Positions 1 through 11,100 of a stretch of 51,226 nt of DNA are shown here, piece by piece. The DNA is from Mesaphorura yosii (taxonomy: Eukaryota > Arthropoda > Collembola > Poduromorpha > Tullbergiidae), in assembly GCA_009869945.1 (NCBI GenBank), contig WIXG01000478.1:1-51226 (forward strand). The letters run 5' to 3'. Position 1 is the first letter of the stretch; each line of letters starts with the position of its first letter. A model generated the notes under the pieces. That model was not told where the DNA came from. It worked only from the letters and a program-made list of their open reading frames with translations, and did no database searches. The translations under genes were made by a program, and so were the position numbers.

Positions 1-1178
1 TGACGGACTTCACGATCTCGTAGATTTGATCTCCCTGGTTGCAGAACTTCTTGAAAGCCCTTGGCCATGGGATTTCTCCTTGGATGGTTTCGTGGCTGTC
101 TTCAGCGGAAGCGGAGTCCTGGTTTTGGGCCAACTTCTTGTAGGTGGCGTATTGTTGGAAGTTATCGTAGTATTTGTGTCTGTTGGCATCGGTTTCCTCT
201 GAGCTTTCTCCGCTGCTGCTGTTTTGTTGCTCGCTCTTGGCGTCCTTCTCGTCGGAGCTGGAGTCATCGTCTTGGACTGGTTGAGCTTGCTTTTGGAATT
301 GGAATGGAGCGTCGAAGGGTCCGTTTTGGGAGACGGTGTAGTAGGTCTCGCATTCACCGTGAACGGTCTCTTCCATGGTCTCATAGAAGAATCCGGACTC
401 TTGGTTCTGTTGGTCTGGGTGGACGGCGTTAGTTTTGCGGTTCAAATTGCCCCCAACGACGACATTGACGCCAGTGGTGTCCAAGATGAAGTGTGAGACT
501 TGAGCTTTCTTGATGTTGACAGCCCAGGTGGGGAGGCGACCGTCTACCTTGATGGAGTCGACGACACCTTGTCTCATTCTCTGCAAGACAAAAGAAATCG
601 CATTGAAATTAACTTAATTATTAATTTCATTCCTGATCAGGAGAATGGGGAAGGAAGAGAAACTCACCATTTCAATTGGACTTTCGAGGTATTCCTTGAG
701 CTGCCCATTGATTTGGAGTGGGCTCTCGTTCTCGAGGATACCGTCTCTCCATCCGCCTTGGATTTGTTGGTTCACTTCAACGGCCTTGAAATTCGTTGGC
801 TGAAAGAGTCAAACAAACGAAGGGTAAATTAAATTCAGTCTCCGATCCGTTGTTCATGTTCAGCGATTCAGTCTGTAGACTCACCTTCAAGTTGATTGTT
901 TCCGGTCCGACAACGGTGAGTAGGATTTGGTACTCAACTTGCATGCCAGAATATTGAGTATGTTGGCTGAGTCCGGTGAAGATGCGTCCACGAACATCGT
1001 AGGTGTAGGTGAGTCCAACTTTCCAGGCGAAGTCGGTGGAAGCATACCCCACTGAATAATTGACAAGAAAAGTAAATAGTAATTAACGATTATGCTCAAT
1101 TCTGCCAATCTGTGAACAGCATTTAACAAAATTTGACTTGCCCAAGCAAAGGGTGAGAAGGAAGGCTGCTGCCCTCAT
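1..1178 (-). CDS. Vitellogenin (5' part only, runs off the left edge)
   Basis: Yolk-protein precursor of the large lipid transfer protein family, secreted and taken up by oocytes. Exons read 1178-1142, 1051-885, 799-668 and 580 to beyond position 1, about 305 residues. Exon 1 codes a signal peptide starting MRAAAFLLTLCLG; exon 2 carries the conserved start of the N-terminal beta-barrel (DFAWKVGLTYTYDVRGR); later exons carry the LPTWAVNIKKAQ and HGECETYYTVSQNGPF blocks and a Ser/Asp/Glu-rich linker. It aligns closely with the complete vitellogenin at 28335-34675. Intron 1 has a GC donor (GCAAGT) where the other two relatives have GT. It has an intron at 667-581 that the other copy lacks, and no intron where the other copy has one (33709-33801). 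The lipid cavity and VWD domain would lie outside the window. Start chosen as the only ATG giving a signal peptide in phase with exon 2. Confidence 0.93.
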
Positions 1179-1332
1179 CTTGAATCTGTGAACGGGATCA
1201 CAACAGATAACCAATGATTCTGAGATAAGTTAAATTTAAAGGCAGAACTGCAGAGGACGAACTTCAGTCTAAATCTTACGATCTAACTGAAATTCTGTGA
1301 TCGACTGTACCCGATGAATGGTGGCGTCCATT

Positions 1333-1340
1333 TATTTATA
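1333..1340 (-). promoter_or_regulatory. TATA box of the left vitellogenin
   Basis: TATAAATA on the minus strand, about 155 bp upstream of the start codon at 1178. The same octamer stands upstream of the other vitellogenin (34784-34791). A TCAGTT element follows about 52 nt downstream (1285-1290), matching the arthropod initiator consensus TCAGTY but further away than the usual 30 nt. Confidence 0.6.
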
Positions 1341-1343
1341 TCC

Positions 1344-3226
1344 TCTGCTTCGTCAATTGAACGTCAAACTCGTGGAGGACATTGTGCACGATCACGAGGA
1401 CGATGATTGCGTGATGCGATATGTCACGGGGACTTATGCTGGCCAAGGGGCACAGCTTGGTCAGTCGTACTTGCTAGCTCTCCCTCCATCCACTCCATCC
1501 CATTCAAACAATTCAGCTTGCTGCAACTCGCGACATGTGCAGCACAGAAGTTAGATGGTGACCTGAAATAAGATAAAGAAATCACTGATCACGAATTGAC
1601 TTTTACCTTAATGTGCTATGACTTCGTATAAACCACTCCGACCCCGATTCAACTGTTGTGATAAGGCACCGCTTTTGCTTCAACTGTTGTAATTCAATAG
1701 TCTGTGGCCAGCCATTAGCCAGCGATGATAAACAACTCACGGACTCACCTTTTTGCTGAATTGCAGAAATCAGCTGAAACTGAAGCATGTTTATTCTCAA
1801 GTTGCCCTTTAAACTAGATTAACTCACTACCCTCTTGATGCTGCACCAGACTCTAAATTACGGATCAATTTATGAAACTGGTGAATGAAGCAAATGAAGT
1901 TACGCGATCCACTTTCGGTTTCGCGTTCTTTCTTTGACAATCGCAGTCTCAGTTGAATTCCATGCAAATCTGAAAAATAATCAACACATGCTGCCATACA
2001 ATGGAGCTGGTGGCATGGGGCAGCTGGCAGATTAATGTCGCAAAAAATCTGTAGCTTGTCCAATGAGCTTAGCGCAGATAAATTAACCCCTGACCCAGCA
2101 TTGACTGCGTTAAAAACATTTTATGAACGCTGTTCATCATTTCTCAATGAAATGACAAGCCGAATCGAACTTTGCTCATTCTGAAAGAAACTTGTCTCTA
2201 ATTGTGCAAACTATGCATTTTTGCAGCTCAGCAACCTTTCTGCATGTCAAAGGCCGTCCAGCTTCGTATCTCGTTCATTCATCGACTGATCTCCAATTAC
2301 ACAAAGAAGCAAAAGTGGAGCGTGTGCAGTCCGACTCCGAGTTCGGTTTTCATGTAAAAGTCAATGCGCTGTGACACCGAGGCCATTTTGATGCTCATTC
2401 GGGTTGTGCTTATTGGCATCAAGTAATCATTAAGCTGAGTGATTCGTAATTGGTCTTTCATCCGAAAAGTTTTGAATTAATAATTTGGGTGCTAAGGTTT
2501 ACACACTGAATTTGGCTATTTGACCCGCGTGAGGGTTTATGGCGGAGGCGTAACTCACCTACTCATGGTGTCAATTACTCAACTCAGGAATCTTGGGAAT
2601 GCTCCAGAGTATCCGTTGTGGTTTTCTTTGTCAACTCATAAAAACTGATCTTCTGGCAAGGTTTTCACATTGGGCAGCCTGAATCAGTGTGACAACGACG
2701 AGAATCTGTACTATTTGAACAGCGGTTTTGCCAACAAAGCGCCAGAGAGCTTTACGAATTTAATGCAACAAATGCGACGTAGTCGTCAGCGCTCGCTCGT
2801 CGTCGCTTATTGCGCGTGTTCGACGAGCCAAGCTGAAAGACGATGGACTCGGAGGGCACAAAGATTAATCCACCAGCAGTCACACAAGCACTCGACTTCG
2901 CTTGACTTGGACCTGATTGCATTTGTGCTGACGACGGTGAAAACGAGTTCGTGTTCGAGAGCATTTTGATTCTGGACAGGATGCTGAGATCAGATGTCAA
3001 TGTATGGCAAAGCTGCTGCTGATGATAGATTAGAATTTGAATTAAAAACGCGATGCGGACTTTTCTGAACTCGGTAGCTAAAATTATGATTTAATCGACA
3101 CTTTAGATTACAGAAAAACAAAATCGTTGTCCGTGAGGAAGGACGTTGCCCTTTCTTTCTTTCTTCCAACCCTAGCACACTCCACCTTCTCCGAATCCAA
3201 ACCAAATCGAATGCCACCGAGTCTTG
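1344..3226. other. Divergent intergenic region between two vitellogenin-family genes
   Basis: About 1.9 kb between the TATA boxes of two head-to-head genes. Small open frames occur on both strands but none has a recognisable domain, signal peptide or good splice context. The likely content is shared enhancer sequence for fat-body or egg-linked expression; I cannot name individual factor sites with confidence. Confidence 0.5.
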
Positions 3227-3235
3227 TATAAAAGG
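3227..3235 (+). promoter_or_regulatory. TATA box of the vitellogenin-N/crystallin gene
   Basis: TATAAAAGG, 126 bp before the start codon at 3361. A TCAGTC initiator-like element follows with its A at 3276, 49 nt from the first T of the TATA box, similar to the spacing seen at the two vitellogenin promoters in this window. Confidence 0.65.
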
Positions 3236-3360
3236 AGACGTCTCCGCCAAACTTAATTCTATTCTTGATCTGATCAGTCTTTGTCGTTGATTAGTTGACA
3301 GAAGTGAACGTTCATACACAAGGAACCTGAAAGTTGTTTTGTGACTGTGAGTGGTGAACA

Positions 3361-5510
3361 ATGAAAGCAATAATCTGCTTGTTGGCTGTCGTCGGGGGTA
3401 AGTTTTACTGTACAATTATCCGCTTGTGCACACAGCAGCAGCCACCAAATTTTAATCTTTCCATTTGTATTTGTGTAATTGCAGCCTGCTTCGCGGCCCA
3501 GCAAGGCCAGGAGCCAGGATGGGACATTGGCAAGACCTACACTTACCAAGTGCAGGGCCATGCACTATCTGGACTTCGCGTTGACCAGCACGGAGGACTT
3601 CAGTTGAAATACAAAGTCAAATTGACTAGACAAGGACAAAATCAATACTATCTGCAGGTAGCATACCGCTTTAACTAAGCTGGAGCTACATGCTCAACTC
3701 TGTCATCTTTTATTGCTCCTAATGTAAATGTGTTTTGTATATTTTAGCCAAAAGACTTCCAAGTCATGACCAACTGCATCCAAGAATGTCAGCAAGTGCC
3801 AAACCGCCCAATTCCCCAGTCTCTCCTCCAGTACCTCGAGGCTCCAATCCAATTCTCCATGACCCCACAAGGCAAGATCAACTCCATCCGTTTCGATCAC
3901 ACCATCCCACACTGGGCCATGAACTTCAAGAAAGCTCAGATGGCTCCATTCATCGCCAACATTCAGTACCCACAACAATTGACCCGTCAGCAGCAACAGC
4001 AACAATCCCAGTCCAAGGTGCAACAGGACGAGAAGACTGTCTACGGTGAGTGCAAAGTTCAATACCTCTTCGAGCAATATGGCCAACAACAACAGCACGA
4101 AGAACAGAACCAATACTCACCACAAAATCAACAACAAAAGCAACAGCAACAACAACAATCATGGTACCAACGTATCGCTGCATACTACAATGATGACAAT
4201 GACTCCGATAGCAGCAGCAGCAGTAGCCAGCAGCAAGATGATGACGACAATCAATACAGAGGAAATAACCGCAATCAGTACAACAGTCACAACAGAAACA
4301 GCCGCAACCAATACAACGATGATGACAGCTCAGGCGACAACAGCGCTCAAGGCTTCTTCGCCAAGCTCGGACGAAAAATCGGAATGGGATCCGGATCAGA
4401 CGAACAAGAAAGCCAAGAACAAAACCAAGTAAGGGACAATTCACAAAGATTTTAATGGGGCATCTTGCATCTAGCTAAATATTGTTCTGATTCGTTGCAG
4501 ATCCGTCGTGGAAACGGACAAGAGTCCAGCGAAGAGCAGGGGCAAGCTGAAAGAAAGAACTGCGACTCATCTGACCAGAAATTCCAATTCTTGAAGATGT
4601 ACCGAGTCAACGACTGCTCACACACGCCAAACTTCTCCAACTCCAGCTCCAGCTCAACACAGCGTAGCATCAACAAGGTAAGAACAGTGACCAATGTTTT
4701 TTTTCACCAAATCCACACGATGTTCGATATAATCTGACGATCGGGAATATTTGTTCTGTTTTTGCAGCGTCAAGTCTTCACCCGCTACTACGCTTGCGGT
4801 CAAAACAAGAACAACTACAACATTTATCACATTGAGCGCCGTGAAGCCACCAAAGAGGCCCAACAAGCTGTTCAACAATTGACCCTGGTCGACATTTCTT
4901 CCTCACCCTCTGCCAGAAGCCAGCAAATTCAACAACCAAGCGTTTACTCAAATCTCGCCTACAACTTCGAAGCTCAACAACTCAAACAAAAACCAATCGT
5001 CGGTAAGTGCGAGATTGTATGAGTTTCATCCGTGAGAAATGAGAATGAGAAATTCTAAATCCAAACCTAATTTCTGTTTTTCTGTTATACTTTTTGGCTA
5101 GAAATGGACAAAGAAGAATACCAAAAGCAGCTGAGATCTCGTGCTGGAGTTGGACAAGTTGATATCTTCCAAGACAGCGACTACCAAGGTGAGACAAATG
5201 TTTCATGCAATGAGCGTAGTTTGTACCGCAGTCGATCAAATTCCGCACGACACTTGTTAATCCTCCTTTCTTTTTTCTGATCGCAGGTCAACACACCACC
5301 CTCGACGTCCCAGTTGGCAAATGTCTCGGACTTCCCAGCGGCTGGAACGACGCCATCAGCAGCATCGACCCGCAAATGAGCTGTGTCATCCTCTGGGAAC
5401 ATCGCGGCTGCTCCGGTGAAGCTGTTCGTCTTGAGCGCTACTCCTGGGGAACCAGCCAGCTCTCCCGTGTCAACATGGACAACAGAGCAACTGCCATTCA
5501 ACTGTGTTAA
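3361..5510 (+). CDS. Short vitellogenin N-terminal domain protein fused to a beta/gamma-crystallin domain
   Basis: Exons 3361-3397, 3485-3657, 3748-4428, 4501-4677, 4768-5002, 5102-5188 and 5287-5510 give 537 aa. Signal peptide MKAIICLLAVVGACFA, then the vitellogenin barrel start (GWDIGKTYTYQVQG), HWAMNFKKAQ and YGECKVQYLF blocks, a long Gln/Ser/Asp/Asn-rich insert (about 140-300), and a later barrel segment (TRYYACG, LTLVDI). There is no helical, lipid-cavity or VWD region. Residues 454-537 form two Greek-key motifs: VDIFQDSDYQG with NDAISS (484-489), then CVILWEHRGCSGE with DNRATA (528-533). NDAISS fits the calcium-binding consensus N/D-N/D-x-x-S/T-S. Three introns (end of signal peptide, before PKDF, before RQVFTR) match vitellogenin intron positions and phases, showing descent from a vitellogenin. 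Secreted; role unknown, possibly an egg-coat, haemolymph or clotting-type protein (inference). Confidence 0.9.
3994..4220 (+). repeat. Coding CAR/AGC low-complexity tract (polyGln, polySer)
   Basis: Runs of CAA/CAG near 3994-4010, 4083-4095 and 4129-4160, and AGC repeats near 4209-4224, encode Gln and Ser homopolymers inside exon 3 of the vitellogenin-N/crystallin gene. Mixed CAA and CAG codons suggest that the Gln content is kept at protein level and is not only a fresh slippage product. Confidence 0.7.
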
Positions 5511-5730
5511 GCACACACGGACATGGACAAGGACGACCACGAAATGGCAAATATTTAATACTCAAAATCTTTATTTTCTTTCAAAACTTTCCTCTAAATT
5601 CGAACTTTATTTTAATGCGTCAGCAATTTATTCAAATGTTCGTTATGATGGTACTGCCAAAATGTGTTAATGATAATGATGATGAGGCTATATTTATGTG
5701 ATATTCAAGGATTACTTCAATTCGGACTTT

Positions 5731-5736
5731 AATAAA
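5731..5736 (+). terminator. Polyadenylation signal of the vitellogenin-N/crystallin gene
   Basis: AATAAA 221 nt past the stop codon at 5508-5510, in an AT-rich 3' UTR. Confidence 0.6.
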
Positions 5737-5996
5737 CTATTCTTTCCTCTTTCGGCATACAAAGAAGCTTGACCTAATCCTTGGGAAAATCATATCAAGT
5801 TTAGGTCATCAAAGTTTCAATGACGTGAGCACGATAGGCATTAAAACGATTCTCACATTTCACAACTCATCAAATCTGGGATTATGCCTTTATTGCCCGA
5901 AAAACTGATTAATTAACTTAATTTGTTCCAGTTTCATGCAACGCCTCGGACTTGGATTGCTGTGTTGTTGGCCGGCTCTCTTGTATCGACGGAATT

Positions 5997-7603
5997 CTAA
6001 GGCTGCACTTTGTAAGAATGTACCGTGTCAATGAAAGTTTGGACATTGGCGACTGGCGTCTCAGGATAGATGCCATGTCCTAAGTTGCAAATGTAATTTG
6101 TGGTCCCAAATCCTGCGATCATTTCTTTCACTTCTCGTTTAATTGTCTCCTGCGCAAATGAAACGAAACAAATTCAAATCTCCAAATGTAGTAAGTTCTT
6201 TAATGAATTTGTTCATAGGAGGGAAAACCGGTTAATTACCTCAGCCCCAAATAGGGCTACTGGATCCATATTCCCTTGCATCGCTTTGTCCCCGAGTAAA
6301 ACTCTTGTCGATTTGGCATCAACAGTCCAGTCTAACCCAATCACATTGTATCCTAGCTTGGAAATTTCCTCCAAGGCGTAGTGAGCACCTTTTGCAAATA
6401 TGATCTGGAATGCAGAAGACACTTCGTAAAAATACACGAATACATAACCCCCAATAATTTAGTCCGCTTTAATTTTACCATTGGCACAGGTTGTAGTGCG
6501 AGAGCGCTGAGTGTTGCCAAAACTTCGTCACGAATTCTTTTCAGCACTGGAATGCAGTACTCTTTGAACAAGTACGGACTCAGCAGATCAGCGTGAGACT
6601 CAAACACTTGTAGCAGCTAGAAAAGATTGAGAAGTTTTAGTTTACTTCTGCAATGATGGCAAGTCCACACCAAGCAACATAATATTACCTGAGCGCCTGA
6701 CTTAACTTGCTCAACAAGATATCGAATTACGACGTTCCCAATTCGCTCAATCAGGTCTTTGGACTGCTCTGGATATTTGTACAGCCAGCTTTTAGATTTT
6801 GTTAAAGTTTTGCTGCCTCCGCCTTCGATCATGTAGCTCATTAAAGTCCACTACGAATTAAGGGTTAATCAATAAAGATAACATTCATGCTGTGGCACTT
6901 GATTACCGGCGCTCCAGAAAAGCCAATCAATGGCACTCGTCCGTTCAGTAACTTCCTAGTCAATGTAATCGCTTCTAGCGTGCCTTTCATCTTCTCTGTG
7001 ACATCAGCTTCGAAGTTTAATTTCTTTACATCATTTGGCGAGGCAAGCGGTGCAGGAAGTACAGGCCCCTATTTCAAGATAGGATTTCTGTTCAAAAGTC
7101 TGACCCAATTGTTCTGTAGAACAATAGTAAGAGCAAACCTACAAGACCCGGTTCCATCTTCACCTCCATGCCAATTGCTTGCGGAATGACGAGAATATCG
7201 GAGAAGATTATTGCCGCATCCAAATCAAATCTTTCGATTGGTTGCAGTGTAATTTTCGCTGCCAATTCCGGAGTGTTCACAATCTCAAAAAAGCCATGTT
7301 GCTTCCGCACTTCTAGGAATTCTAGAGATCGGAACAAAAGAGCATCGTAACTTTGTGACTGCGTGCCGTATAAATGGCGCGAGCATCGCACGCTAATACC
7401 TGGAAGATAGCGTCCAGCTTGTCTCATCAACCAAACTGGAATTCGGTGTGGCACTTCGCCGTTGGAAACCTTCAGAATCGCATCATTCTGCAACGGTGGG
7501 AATGTTTCCTGCGCGTAATAACCGATGTCAAGTAAAGCAAGAGAATTCAGCCCATAGTTTTAATACGGCGTACGTTTACGTTTTAATCATGACGTACCTT
7601 CAT
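5997..7603 (-). CDS. UROD: Uroporphyrinogen decarboxylase
   Basis: Fifth enzyme of haem synthesis, cytosolic: removes four carboxyl groups from uroporphyrinogen III to give coproporphyrinogen III. Exons 7603-7598, 7508-7400, 7321-7143, 7068-6907, 6850-6689, 6616-6479, 6404-6240 and 6149-5997 join in phase to 357 aa (human 367). Family signatures are intact: MRQAGRYLP (substrate-binding arginines), [15 protein letters not shown] (catalytic Asp), [34 protein letters not shown] and LGHGIYP near the C terminus. All introns are short and GT-AG. The first coding exon holds only two codons (ATG AAG) before GTACGT; no other in-frame ATG exists before the upstream stop, so this start is the best available but is less sure than the rest. 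Divergent from SKI3, 0.5 kb away. Confidence 0.96.
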
Positions 7604-8134
7604 GATGTTGGTATCAAAAAGAACGTCTATGTCAACGAGCAATTAGAGACCCTTTCAAAGGAAGACACCTGCAGACGTGGAGGTGGAACGAGAGCCGACT
7701 TTGCCGAATGGATATCGAAGTCAATACTGAATTGAAATAAAAAATCACATGGTGCACACTCGAGCCTCTTTTCTTGCTGAATTCGCGTACTTTCGTCTGG
7801 ATTTGAAATCTGAGAGAATTGTATGGGATGATCCAGTCCGGCCTCTCCACAGATAAGTTAGCCATAGTTTAAGTTTTACTTTATTTCACTAGTTACATAT
7901 TCCGAGGGTCTCCCATCGCATGCCGAGTTTTTGTAGTTAAGATTAGCTGTAATTGTTAATAAGTTGAATAACGAGATCTTGAGGAACGAATCGATTGAGA
8001 TCCAGGCAAGTAAGGCAAGTAGAGCAAGTAAGTCCAGGTAAGTATTATATTCAGGACGCCGCCGCTTGTCATTCTTGTGAAGCCGCTGCCTTGAACTTCT
8101 GTGGTCTTTCTCCTTTCAAGGGTACAAGGACAAT
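7604..8134. promoter_or_regulatory. Divergent promoter region of UROD and SKI3
   Basis: 531 bp between the two start codons. On the plus side a 5' UTR intron is likely: donor CAG|GTAAGT at 8038 and acceptor TTTCAAG ending at 8120, just before the SKI3 start at 8135. No TATA box is evident, as is common for housekeeping genes. Confidence 0.55.
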
Positions 8135-11100
8135 ATGGATAAACAAGACTTAAAAGCCCTCCTGAAGCAGGGGATGAGTTGCGCCAAGAACAAAGACTAT
8201 AATGGAGCCCTTAATGCAGGACGGGTAAGTTTGTCATATGTGACTTCTTGAACTATCAGTGATCTTTTGCAGTTTTCTGGAGTAAGTTACCTAACTGAAC
8301 CTGTGGTTCATTAGACCATTTTACGATATGAACCTGATAATTATACTGCCTTGGCACTCGTGGGAGTCGGACTCTCGGAGAAGGACCCAGTTCAGAGCCT
8401 GGAAAGCTACAAGAAGGGTGTCAAACTCAGACCGAACGAATTGGTATGCTGGCAAGGAATTGCAACTTGGTATGAGAAGAAAGGAGATAAAAAGCACCCT
8501 GATTTGCTCGATGCCTATGGTCACATCAGCAGGCTACACAAAGAGTAAGATGATTTACTCCTTAATAATGCAAGTGCCTTCGAAACCAGTTTGAGGACGT
8601 AATCCTATCATAATTTAATTTTTCAGTGATAAGAATATGGAAAAATACACCGAAACAACCATGAAACTTGCTGGTGTATTGCAGTCACAAGGAGACTTCT
8701 CAGGATGTGTGAAGGCGTTGCAAAATTGCATAAAAGCATGTGGACACTCTGTCAAAGTGGATCAAATGATTGTTGGGGTTATCGGGCAAATGAAACCACC
8801 GTTATCAAAACCCAATGAAGAGGTGGTAAGTGACCATAAATTGTAAAAACCTTCGATATTATTTGGAATTTTATTAGAGTGTCATTGTTAAATTTGGTTG
8901 GTTGCAGTTTATTTCATGCTTACTGGCACTTCATGAGTCTGGCGCAGCAACTGATAGCAACTACAAGTCCTTGTTTCCAGTTTTGTATCAAACGAAGCAA
9001 TTTGAAAGATTGAAAGAAGTCTGTCTCGCACTTAGCCCAAAATTCAACGTGTTTTACACGCCCATTGAGTATCTATGCAGACTATACGTTGAGAATCACT
9101 TCACTACCAACCCAGTGGAGATGAACACGATCGCAGAAAAACTGCTCAAATTGTACCCGTCCAGCACCTTTGGCTATTTTGCACTAGGAAAAGTTGCTCA
9201 TGAAAGAAATCGACACTCAGAAGCAATTGCATGGCTGAAGGAAGGCATCGAATCGAAGATTCATGATGGCGCGCTTCAAATTCTGATTAAGTCACTGCTA
9301 CAGATTTGGGATTTTGTCTCGGCTGAAGAGTACGTGTTGCTGGCGAAGAAGAAATCAAAAATGCCAGCTCACTACGATGAATTTCATTGTCTTGCACTCT
9401 CTGGTCAAGAGAAATGGAGTGATATTAAGACTCTTATTAAGAAACTCAAGAACGAAGACTTGGTAAACATAATGAAGGCGAATGTAGCCCTGAGTGAGGA
9501 AAACTGGGTGGAATTTGACACTGCAGTTGATCAATTGGCTACCAAATCACGGTCATGGGAAGTTGAATACTTTAGAGGCTTCAAAAGTTCGGCAAAGTTG
9601 AATCAATTATGCGAGGAGAACTCAGACAACTTGGAATGCCTACTAAAGTGTGGAATTCAACTTATGAAAATGGAAGATTTCGAAAGTGCGATTCTACCAT
9701 TTAATCAGGTTAGCTGCAACTAAGATTAACTGTCTAGAAATGTATTACTTAACATTGATTTCTTTCTCAGAGCTTGAAGATTTCCCCAAGCCATCCAATC
9801 GCACTTTTCTACATTGGAAAACTGCATAAATTGGACCATAACGTGAACGCTGCCAAGAAGTTTCTTGCCCGAGCTTACGAAGCATTGCCAACCCCGGAAA
9901 TTGGAAGCTTCTTGTCGGACATGTATTCTGAACTTGAGGACAATGTAAGCGAATGTTGCATGAACTGCTGAGAGAGCTCGTTAGTCTTGAATTTCTTTTC
10001 TTAGGAATCAAACAAGAAGCTTTTACTATCGGCTTCAAAGAGTAGTAAGAAGTCAAGATCAAAATGGGCCTGGTTGCGCCTTGGAGTTCTGCACTTACAC
10101 TTAGGAGAAGCAAATGAGGCCGTGGTGGCTCTTCAATCAGCAGTACGTACCGATATTCAAGACTGTCATATTTGGGAAGCATTGGCCGACGCGTACTACG
10201 CTCGAGGTTCATACGAAGCTGCTCTGAAGGCCTACAATCAAAGCATCAAGCTGGGAGCAGACCCAGTTTACCCTCGACTGCGGATCGGTGTGATTAATGG
10301 ACATTTGGGGTTGGAAGATAGGGCCGTTGAAGCGTTGACTGCATTGGGCGATTATGTGCCTGCTCTGGTTGAACTGTCAAAGACATGGCTACAAATTGCG
10401 TCCAGCCGTATACAAGAAGGACTCGATGAAGCGGCCGTGAAAGCAATATTTGAAGGATTGGTGGCAGCAACAAGGCAAGTTCAGTTACAGAAATGACAAC
10501 AAACGGTTTGCATGTTTCTTGCTACTAATTGCTGGATGCATGCGCAGGGCCTTGAGACTGGATACGAAAGAACAAATTCTGCCATTGATCCTGATTTCAC
10601 ACTTGGCTCTCTCTGCCACCCGCCTAAACTCAGAGCAAGCATTCGAAGTGCCAGCGTACCTGCTAAATCCCGACGAAGCCGTGGATCACACAGTTATACT
10701 GCACGTCAATATGAGCAGGCTTCTGCTCATTGGGATTAATGTGTTGGTCGCAGCATTATCGAAGCCACTTTCCAAAACACGGAAATGCTCTATGCACAGC
10801 GATTTAGCCAAGCTGTACTACTATTTGTTCATGAAGTGCGGCACGACATGCATTGACAAGGCTGTTTATCATGGGAAAAAAGCAGTGTCTCTCTCTCCAA
10901 AGGATTTCACAACTTGGAATACACTCGGACTCGTTGCATTTGCTGCAAGAGACGTCGAGCTGGCTCAACACTGCTTCGTCAAGTCGCTGGAGCTGAACAA
11001 TTCCGGAAACCCGACTGCCTGGTGCAACATTGGCCTTTTGTACATTGCAAATGGTGAAAGTATGACTGGTCACAAATGCCTCAAGGAAGCACAAAGCAGT

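Noticed and set aside
61..832. Several plus-strand open frames at the left edge
   Set aside because: They are antisense shadows of vitellogenin exons; the minus frame has family motifs and in-phase splice sites.
1318..1554. Plus-strand frame of 78 codons
   Set aside because: It covers the TATA box of the left vitellogenin and has no domain; regulatory sequence is the better reading.
3950..4444. Minus-strand Cys-rich frame of 164 codons
   Set aside because: A shadow of the Gln/Ser-rich exon: repeats of CAA and AGC read as TTG, GCT and TGC on the other strand.
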